A stretch of DNA of 64,000 nucleotides, taken from Hofstenia miamia. Lineage: Eukaryota; Xenacoelomorpha; Acoela. Both the position numbers and the translations under genes were made by a program. The stretch's first letter is position 1. Every line of letters starts with the position of its first letter. The DNA is taken from the NCBI GenBank assembly GCA_004352715.1, contig SCFE01000039.1, positions 280,311 through 344,310 on the forward strand, in the 5' to 3' direction. Positions 55,536-64,000 of this stretch are shown here, in pieces. The notes under the pieces were generated by a model, which saw only the letters and a list, made by a program, of their open reading frames with translations, was not told the DNA's origin and made no database searches.

Positions 55536-58018
55536 TGCACAAATTTGAAACAATTAAAAAAATTTGTCTCGATTGGTAACTTTTGAGAAAATGCACATTC
55601 AATTCTATTTGGTAGACAAATGCAATCATTTACAGGAAGGGTTCACATCTCCTCTAGGAAGGACAGAACTCCCTAGCCACCAGGCCTACGGCCCTGTATG
55701 ACACGTTTATTGTTGTCAATTTCAACAGAATTGAATTAGCATTGATGATGGACTAAAGCGGATATGCACGTATGCACACATAAATCAATACATTATGCAA
55801 GTTATCCAATCAAATTCATAGTGTAGTGCTTATGGGTCTCCTTGCTGCAAAATACACTATCAGTGGCGTAAAAATAATAAAGATATCCAACACCCGAAAT
55901 TACCAAGAAATAAAGAAGTCTCTTCTCCTTTGTGTATAATTTAAAATTAAATAGGTTCATCTATGTTTTATAATTTTCTTTTCTAACTTAATGAGGCTTA
56001 TACAGTATGAAAGAGAAATAGTTGGTGTTAATTGAGGCTTTCATGTTTTTCAGAGTGGAAACTATGTGTACTCATTTGAGCAACGTTTTTGTAGGGAATT
56101 ATTGGGTTTGATCTTCAGTAGTGATCTAATATTTTATTTCATAAGTAAATGTATATAAAGTAATCGGCTTCGTCTATCAAAGCAAATGAAAGTTAGTTAA
56201 TTTACATGGCGTCAGTCAATGTGAATTTCTGTCGAATCAAATTCAAAGCAACTGTGGGTCAGTACTTTAATATTCGCACGCTCAAACCACAGGTGGTTGG
56301 GTTTGTCTATGGAAGCTTAGTTTAACCTGTATTCTATTGTTTTAGTCCATCATTTACTCTTCCATTTAGAATATGTACAAAATTGGGATTTGAATTTTGG
56401 GTTTAGATTAAATCGAAGTGTTTGATTAAACTGATTTTACATTTGGGTTAAAATAAATTGGGCATGCGTAGGAGCTGGGTGCGATTTCGCGACATAGCGT
56501 CATCCCTGATGGGGTATCTGCTTGATTTGATTTGGATCAAAAATGTTACAAGGCACAGCAATACTTTATATATTGGTGAAAAACGCATGCAAATGAGAAT
56601 CACCATAACTACCAACGCTTGAAAATACAAAATTGTAACAATCATATATTTGCTGCAAATATCCCGATGAAATCCAGTTTTTGAAATTTATATCATAGAG
56701 ATTTGAAAACATGTAGATCTTGGCATAGTAAATGAACCATTCTGGAGTTAGTAGTTTTATTATCAAGAAATTTGAACTGTAAGCAGCAATTAATAAACAC
56801 TAAAAGAGAAAAATTTTATCCCAAATCCGTTCAGAAAGGAATACCGATAGCAGTTTTGAATTGAAACCTCTACATCCAGTTAATGAAAAAAACTAATACC
56901 ACTGCTTAAAATCTAGCAAATACAATATTTGAGTTAGTCTATGGAATCAAATAAAATGAATGTTACCGATGCAGCAATAACGCTGATTTCAGTTACTTAT
57001 TTTATAGATGTAACTACTGAATCCCTGAAGCATTTGGGTTTGTGGTCAAATGCATGTTTCTTTGACCGCTGGATTGTTTGGATTTTCATTGAAATTTCGA
57101 AAAAATTTGCTGAGACATTCTTTGAAGTCCATGCATTGTTCAGAGTGCTACTTGCATTCACTAACAATTCTTTGGGCATTGCATAAATTAAAGCATATGG
57201 GAATTATAGGCCATACCAGAAAAAAATTGAATTTTTCTTCAAATTCTATAACTATGAATATATTTTAGCTTTTATTCCAGCATCACAAAATATAAAACTA
57301 CTTTTTTTCAATTGCTTCTTGTTAATCACACAGGTAGTACTGAGCGCTATTATAATTATTTAAAAAATTTGATGGGTTACTAGTTTTATAATTGATTATT
57401 TCTACACAAGTCGATAAGATGTTGAAAGATTTATGTTGGCGAGGGTGAATTAATGTTTGATAAGGTAACCAATTTCGATTAGAAAATACAGTAGCACCTC
57501 AGGCGGTATCATTTCAATTACTGAAAAAATTAAGATTAATACTTCTTGTAGGACTTTGGGGATTTAACTAAACTCAATCAATCAATTAAAAAAACATAAT
57601 AATAAAGTCTTGGAAACTCCGCAAATTCCATTTAGTTAATGTTTTCCTGTTTACATTACTACTAAGTTACCTGTTACATAGGATACGGGCCTGAGTCAAT
57701 CAACTTTTCATTGCATGCAAACGAAATATCTAAGAATATAATTGATAGAGAAAATCCTTATGAATTAATTTGTATCCTTACCAAAAACGTAAGGTTTTAA
57801 CTGAGTACTTTACTAAAAATATAATTAAAAGTTAATCGTAATAAACCCAGTTAATAATGTCTTCTCAAATATCCATAAGCAGTTACCTAATAACATTATG
57901 CGCAATGATCAAGAAATTTTTGAAGATGAAAACTATGAATATGAATGAGTAAATATCTTGAGAGTTAAGTATAGTTGCATCATTTGGACTCGAAAACATT
58001 TCCACGAAATGTAAACCA
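55536..58018. other. Intergenic DNA, no gene recognised
   Basis: Includes a GC-richer patch at 55630-55700 (…CCACCAGGCCTACGGCCC…). An 81-codon open frame at 56941-57186 and its complement show no recognisable features. Confidence 0.45.
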
Positions 58019-59129
58019 GGTTTAATCAGGGTTGCATAATGAATAAGACTTTCATTCCATTATGGGCATGGTCGGTTTCAGGAAGATAAAAAACCACGGG
58101 CTGGTAATGATAGCAAATTATGCTACCCGCACACCCCTAATCGCCATGCATATACAATAACCTTATTTCCACGTGTGTTACTTTTACGTAACAAAGCAAT
58201 TTGTTTGATTTCGAAAAATTTTATCCAAGCCTGTAAAGAAATATGGAAAGGTTTTTACGTGGACACGTCTATGGGGTAGGGCCCAATGATGAAGATGTTA
58301 GCTAAAAAATGAGAAATGCGATTTTTGTAAAAATTTTTTCGCTACCTAGTTTTCAGATAATGAGGCGGTCTAATGCCAATGAGAATAAGAATTATTTTTT
58401 TGTTAATCCCGTTCCAGGCGCGCTGTGCGCAGTCAGAGCTTGTCATTAGTTCATGAGTTTTAAGGATTTAAAAATTTTTTCTTGTAGTCATCAAAGATTT
58501 TGAAACAATAGGGTTATTATAAATTATTTTATCTTGATTGGATTTTGAAAAGAACTAAAACTGATATTAACGGAAATAATTACCAGATATAAAATTGAAA
58601 TACCCTCCATGATTCCACAATAAGGCCTCCAAGCCTTTCATGCCGTGAATCAGCGTAGATGAAAAAATACAATTTTAATATAGGGTTCCATTTCAAAAAT
58701 CTACTGCGTACTTTTGCACCCAATATAGCACGTGTCTGAACTAAGTTGTCATTTCTGTTCAGATTAAAGTCAATTGATGACCTACGGATAAGACTCTGCG
58801 GAACCACTCAGTCCCATGCGACTAGGACAAAATATTTCCATGGACTTGGACTAACATGTGACTGGGACCAGAAATGAAGAACTACGTATTCTGAATGTCA
58901 CTCATAATTTTGTTCGAAATACATGTAGAAAATTTCATGGGATTGGAATATAAAAAATGCAATAGGCTAAATAGACCTGAAACCAGTAAAATTCTGGTCC
59001 CATAGAACTCTAACATTCAGCTCCAAAATTTTCGGAAGGATGTGGAAATTAGAAACACAAAGAAATGTTTATAAAATATTTGTGGAAATGGAGGGCAATC
59101 AAATTTCCATATTGAAGCATGGGTTTAAT
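58019..59129. mobile_element. hAT-like element with 8-bp target duplication
   Basis: The element is 58027-59121. Left end CAGGGTTGCATAATGAATAA; right end reverse-complemented CATGCTTCAATATGGAAAT. Flanks GGTTTAAT (58019-58026) and GGTTTAAT (59122-59129) are identical. The left end matches the 49316 element for its first 12 bases, so both belong to one family. No transposase-like ORF. Confidence 0.8.
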
Positions 59130-59451
59130 GAGCAATTTGTATAACAAAAAATTCAATAAATACAAAACAATTGACGCTATTTATTGGTCAGTTTGAATAA
59201 TTAAGTGCATTGAGAAGCATACGTAAGGTAATCAATTCGCATTACATTTTGCTTGAAAATAGACTAATAAACAAAACAGAAATTCGATCCAAACTTTTAT
59301 AGAGTAAACAATTTATTTCTAACTACAGTTGTTAAAACATTTCATAGTATTTCATGTTACGTTATGACAATCTATAAATTGATTGGCACAGACTGCAGCC
59401 TATTGAAATCTAGCAAGAAATTGGTTTAAATATTGTCAAAATGTAAGTTTA

Positions 59452-60325
59452 ATGAAAATCATGAATTCGTCTGATTATAGACCTTCGTTTTCTGCTGACT
59501 ATGAAAATGCTTCGATTTCTATGAGAATATATTGTTCTGCTGTCTCTTGTGTGGGAATCATTGGAAATGTTTCTGTAATCAGAGCATTTTTCTTTAAAGA
59601 AGAGATCAAAAAGTTAATGGGGCCGGCTTCTTTGTTAATTGTTTCTTTGGCTTTTCTCGATCTCTTGGCGTGTCTAAATTTAATTCCCGGCCTGATTTTT
59701 TCTCGTTTATTTAAACAAATCCTTAATATACCGGTAATTTGCCAGTTAATTGGAAGTCACTTTATTATGTGGTACGCAGGGGCTGGGAGTGCATGGCATA
59801 TGGTAAGTATTGCGTTTGACAGATATCTTGCAGTAACCAAGTCTGTTTGGCACCGGGCCAATTACACAACAAACAAAGTTGTAGTTATGTGTATAACTGC
59901 TCATCTTATAGGTGGCAGTCTTTATTGTTTCTTTGCACTTTTCCACCACGTCATAGATGGTGTGTGCTATTTTTCAACAAAACTTCACAGTAAATACTAC
60001 CGACTGCTAATTAACATCGAATTTGTTTTCATATTGGTTTTACCCTCTATTCTGTTGCTTTTCTTTTACGGCAATATATTTTTTGAGTTGAAGAGGTCAA
60101 AATCCTCAGTGGCAAAGAAAGGACAGGTTAAAGTGGTCAGAACTATGTTTATTGTAAGTATTTATTATGTATCAACCCAAGATTAACATGAATTTTTGAA
60201 AGCTGTAGTTAATTACATTTAGTCTAAATAATAATAATAACAATTGCAGCAATTTATTACATTAAATAGTGTACATTACAAACTCTACAAATTACATAAT
60301 AGTAAAAATATATAAATGATATAAA

Positions 60326-60364
<39 letters not shown>

Positions 60365-60759
60365 GTTAAATGTGATTTTGGAATACGTGAAAGTTGTTAT
60401 TATCTCCTAGATCTTTAATTTTTTTTCTAGATTTGTGATAATTAGATTCCGATCGCGATTCATAATCTAGTTTCTTCTATTGTTATCATTTTTAACTATT
60501 TATATAATTATTTACGTATTTCTGTATTATTTACATAAATTATTCTGGATTGGTTTAGGTTTTTGTTGTCTATTTGGCTTGTTGGGCACCCAATATTATT
60601 TGGTCCTTCACAGGTGGTTTCACTGACGATAATATTCTTAATTTAACCGTTGCAACTGTGTTTTTAAACAATTGCTTGAATCCTCTTATCTACGCTTACA
60701 GTATTGCTCCTTTCCGAAATGCAATTTTACCATCTTTTTTTAAGAAAAGCAAGGAGTAA
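59452..60759 (+). CDS. Class A (rhodopsin-like) GPCR paralogue, two exons (59452-60153, 60559-60759)
   Basis: Joined exons give 300 residues. By eye roughly 70% identical to the receptor at 7575-9379 and with the intron at the same codon boundary: ...RTMFI, donor GTAAGT (60154), acceptor TTTAG (to 60558), VFVVYLACW. Intron 405 nt, carrying a (GT)n run. Hallmarks: TM1 GNVSVIRAFFF, TM3 cysteine (VICQL) with ECL2 cysteine (DGVCYF), DRY at residues 123-125, basic ICL3 KSSVAKKGQVK, CWAP in TM6, NPLIY at 275-279 in TM7. No TM7 retinal lysine. The TM6-TM7 loop is eight residues shorter than in the paralogue. Candidate AATAAA at 60995-61000. A second ATG at 59461 aligns with the paralogue's start. 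Ligand and coupling unknown; the gene looks intact. Confidence 0.92.
60328..60356. repeat. (GT)n microsatellite in GPCR intron
   Basis: About 14 GT units within the intron of the second receptor gene. Confidence 0.95.
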
Positions 60760-60994
60760 CATTGTATTATTCAAATGTCTAGTTCTTATTCATTGAATGC
60801 ATTTTGGAACCAAATGTGAACAGACACTTTCATCGCAGCAGACATTATATTTCTGCATGAGTGTTTAGTATATGTGGTTTCTCTTAAAATATTGTTTTCA
60901 ATAGATTTGCTATTATTAAGCATGAACCATTGCATTTACAAATTCAATACTATTTATCAGTAATATCACACATTCTACTATTGACTTTCCCTCG

Positions 60995-61000
60995 AATAAA
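60995..61000 (+). promoter_or_regulatory. Candidate poly(A) signal of second GPCR
   Basis: AATAAA 236 bases after the stop codon; the first such hexamer found downstream. Confidence 0.4.
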
Positions 61001-61821
61001 ATTGACATACTGATTTTTAAAATGTAATTAGTTTGGAATTGCCAATTAGAACAAACTGTTGGAAATTTGGTCCAACCTAAATTTCATCATATTTTTTATT
61101 TTTTTAAAAAGCTAAAATCAAATGTGAGTTTAGATTTTTTTAATAAAAAAACAAAAGAGTGAATTTGTTACACAAATTTCAATGTCAATGAGTCAATGAA
61201 AATCTGTAAAGCCACTAATTTATTAGTGTAGTTTATTACTTGGTGTTGATTTGCTTAAGATTTACAGAGTAAAAATAAATGTCGAATAAAGCTTTTTGAA
61301 ATGAATACCGATAAGTTTCAGACTAAGCTTTACCATCAAATAATTTACACTGACTTAAAAATTTAGCAAATTTAACATTTAGATTTAAATAGTATTGTTC
61401 TAATAACAATATTTTTTATTATTCTCTCAGCTGCTTTTCGCTTTATTGAAAACCTAACCATTTGCCTTATGCTTGTTATTAACACTCAAATATCGTGAGT
61501 TCACACGAACTTGAGCGTTGCTTACTTTTTTATTATAATGGTTGTATGAATTATTTGTAAGTGTTTTTTATTAAAATTTAAATAAAGTTTTTATATTCAA
61601 TAATTTTATATTCGAAAAGTACCAACCAATTTCATCACATTAAGGTAAGCCAGGGGAACATTAAGCTCAATTATAAATTGCTATAACGTGGAGTGCCTTG
61701 AAGTTTCCATTGCCGATCATTTATTCAACTATTTCGACAAATCTAAATTTCAAAATCGTTTAACTTCTTTGTAGCATTTAACGAGTGAACATTACGCATT
61801 ATTAATTTGATTTAGTATAGG
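61001..61821. other. AT-rich intergenic DNA
   Basis: No gene or element recognised. Confidence 0.5.
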
Positions 61822-62048
61822 AGAGGTTTTCGAGTACTCGAATTGAGAAGAACTCGATCGAAAAAATTCGAAAAAGAAACCATTAAAACTTGAATTCGAA
61901 TTCAATCGAAAATACCGTAAAGTTTTTTTATATTTCAGCTTCAATCTCAAGCAATTATTTTTTTAGCTTACGAAGCTAGGAATTATTAAAAAAAACAAAT
62001 ATTTTTTTACTTTAAAAACTCGGAAATACAACAAACTCGAAAACCCTG
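61822..62048. mobile_element. Possible small inverted-repeat element (CAGGG-type end)
   Basis: Left end AGAGGTTTTCGAGT; right end reverse-complemented CAGGGTTTTCGAGT. TTCGA motifs cluster inside. No convincing 8-bp flanking duplication. Confidence 0.4.
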
Positions 62049-62863
62049 TTGTAGGGTGCCCCTTCACAGGGGAATTGGAGGAAAACTAAATTTCTTAATA
62101 AAATTTTACTTTAAAATTTGAATTCACAATGCCAAACTTGAGCCTAGTGCTAAACATCAAAGTTATTTTGTTAATCATTGCAGAAATATGTTGTGAAAAT
62201 GAGTGTGCCAATACTTATTAGCAGGACTGTATTTAACATAAATGAAGTTTCATGAAGAGAGGAAAATAACAGCTAAATTAAAGAAAACCATTTTAATCGC
62301 AAAATTACTTGTGCTATGAAAGGTTGTGACATCTATTTTTTTCAGTCCAACGGTCAAGTGCTCAATCAGAACGTGATTCTTATTAAAATGGACTTCCTAT
62401 CAATGATAGGCGATCACTACTTTACAGAAACGTATTAGGCTCAAATGGCATTGACGATTGGTATGGGGACACATATTTAAATTTATGGCTATCTCAGGAA
62501 ACAGTACGTGATTATTTTCGTCTTGTCTTTAGTATTCCATGGATTAAAAGTAAATTTAACACAATACATTAAGATCATTCCTTCATTAGTTGGAATTTTC
62601 GAAGCCAATACTGTTGTCATGAAATAATTTTCTATATGTGAATTTGTAGTTAGTGCAAATTGCAGGTTTTTGAACTGAATTATAATATTAGTAACCCATG
62701 TAAGAATGTTAAGAACTCCTCATCAATAGAAGCAAAAATAGTCAAGCAGTGAAGCAAACAATAACGGCCGTAAAAAGGCTGTTGCTAATGTTTTACAGCT
62801 GCAGACGGCCATGGCCCCAAAACCTAAAGTTAACAACTTTGATTTGCTATATTTTGCAAATTG
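62049..62863. other. Intergenic DNA, no gene recognised
   Basis: No supported features. Confidence 0.5.
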
Positions 62864-62896
<33 letters not shown>

Positions 62897-62993
62897 NNNN
62901 NNNNNNNNNNNNNNNNNNNNNNNNNNNNNNNNNNNNNNNNNNNNNNNNNNNNNNNNNNNNNNNNNNNNNNNNNNNNNNNNNATATATATATAT
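62864..62993. repeat. (TA)n tract around an assembly gap (N 62897-62981)
   Basis: TA dinucleotides on both sides of the N run. Confidence 0.95.
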
Positions 62994-63643
62994 TTAAGAT
63001 GTGCTACTTTTATCACAAAATTTCTAAATGCTTTTAAAAAAAACTGAATAATTTCTATTTTAATTTTGTCATATTATTTTGAAAAAAAATGCCTAAAATC
63101 TCAACACAATAACTATTATGTTTCATAGCCTCTTTTACCACTTTCTTAGTGTTTCGGAAATGGTCGAAGTTCACGTCTATTTCACAAAGTTTGAATAAGA
63201 GGCAGTGACGTCTTTAGCATGTGAGGGCCCGGAGGAAAAATATGAACTATATCCAAAACTAATGACCCATTAGGCTTATGCTCATATATATTTAGGTAAA
63301 ACTGCTTTAGGCTATTACATAATTTGAAAAATATAATTAGAGACAATCGTATATATTTTCCTAGATAGTATGCCTATAATTATATATCTTTGTAATTAGT
63401 CGTTTCCAAGCAGTTTAGGATGTCTGTACTATACCTAAAAAATCGATTTACTAAGTATATACTGTATACATGCACGTAACGGTAACAATTTCAAAGCCCG
63501 TTATTCCTTTTTAGCATCTTTCATTAGTATTATTAAAAAACATTTGAAATTCGTTTTTGCCACTTCAAAATAATATAATAATAAATATTAATATTTTAGA
63601 TAACCTAATAAAATTTAAAAATGTAGAAATTTATATAATATTA

Positions 63644-63712
63644 TAGAATCATCACCCAGGCTGAAATGTGTTATTATAATGATCTATTTAGTTACACGGC
63701 CATGCAGTTTCT
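63644..63712. repeat. Short fragment of a dispersed repeat also present near 31595
   Basis: AGAATCATCACCCAGGCTGA, then TATTTAGTTACACGGCCATG, closely matches the 5' side of the LINE at 31595-31660 in the same orientation. Confidence 0.55.
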
Positions 63713-64000
63713 CCTTAGCGGGTAATGTCTAACTTTGTTGAACCCTTTGTCTCTAATATACTTTACAATTTGAACCCACGTAAGCACAACAGATAACTGC
63801 TACTGCTTAGGTAGATCCAAGAGACTCTAGTTCGAGATTGTCAAAGTGGGCAAATGTCCGAAGCGGTATCCAGTCGCCGAGAGTCCATCCGCTGCTCCGA
63901 GGTTCCATATTCCAGCAATTCAGCTCAAGCTCAAAGGACAATGTTTATTATGTGTGCCTAACTAATTGTGCGAAATAAACCCAGTCACAATTCGAATTAT
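63713..64000. other. GC-richer window end, possibly another repeat
   Basis: Less AT-rich than the rest, ending with AATAAACCCAGTCACAA (63974-63990). Could be an LTR end running out of the window, but nothing supports it further. Confidence 0.25.

Noticed and set aside
56941-57186. Overlapping open frames on both strands (60-81 codons)
   Set aside because: No motif, splice signal or paralogue; lengths are within chance.
63780-63960. Possible tRNA-like or LTR end (GTTCGAGAT, AATAAACCC)
   Set aside because: No cloverleaf could be drawn, and the window ends before an LTR boundary could be tested.

Overview
The window is strongly AT-rich, intron-bearing, repeat-dense nuclear DNA from an invertebrate animal. 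The grounds are two class A (rhodopsin-like) GPCR genes split by a GT-AG intron, a PAN/C-type-lectin-like ORF, and mobile elements typical of metazoans: Penelope-like elements with GIY-YIG endonuclease, APE/RT LINEs, a Ty3/Gypsy-like LTR element, hAT-like and mariner-like DNA transposons. The lineage is not fixed by the sequence; an AT-rich cnidarian or tunicate would fit. No rRNA, tRNA, CRISPR array or bacterial operon was recognised.

Host genes are few. Two paralogous GPCRs lie on the + strand at opposite ends (7.6-9.4 kb and 59.5-60.8 kb), with an intron at exactly the same codon position before TM6. A one-exon PAN/lectin-like ORF sits at 2.3-2.9 kb. A possible terminal part of a host gene lies on the - strand at 12.3-12.9 kb.

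The rest is layered mobile DNA. 0.25-2 kb: an hAT-like element with 8-bp target duplication, then a Penelope remnant. 6.3-6.9 kb: LINE tail. 14.5-15.8 kb: the most complete Penelope copy. 16.4 kb: mariner remnant. 17.1-23.4 kb: small hAT-like MITEs, a duplicated block, and a decayed LINE reading leftward, with LINE ORF1-like sequence continuing at 25.7-26.1 kb beyond an LTR insertion. 23.4-25.4 kb: duplicated LTRs followed by a primer-binding-like site. 26.3-27 kb: Penelope. 27.7-28.7 kb: mariner with complete terminal repeats. 29.2-31.7 kb: second LINE. 31.7-42 kb: a Ty3/Gypsy-like element in two tandem partial copies plus one inverted copy, with an integrase followed by nearly 4 kb of unrecognised coding sequence before the 3' LTR. 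42.3-46.2 kb: an unidentified cassette of small rightward ORFs facing a long leftward coding region. 47-53 kb: Penelope pieces, one nested inside an hAT-like element. 55-59 kb: a TA-inserting MITE and another hAT-like element.

The Penelope remnants share a layout: GIY-YIG coding end, a hammerhead-ribozyme-like core, then a (TA)n tract, and most assembly gaps fall in such TA tracts. Several long near-identical duplications meet at single-N or short N joins (20609, 24426-24433, 34863) and may be assembly redundancy rather than biology. The most interesting unexplained items are the large extra ORF region of the Gypsy element with in-frame TGA codons shared among copies, and the convergent-ORF cassette.
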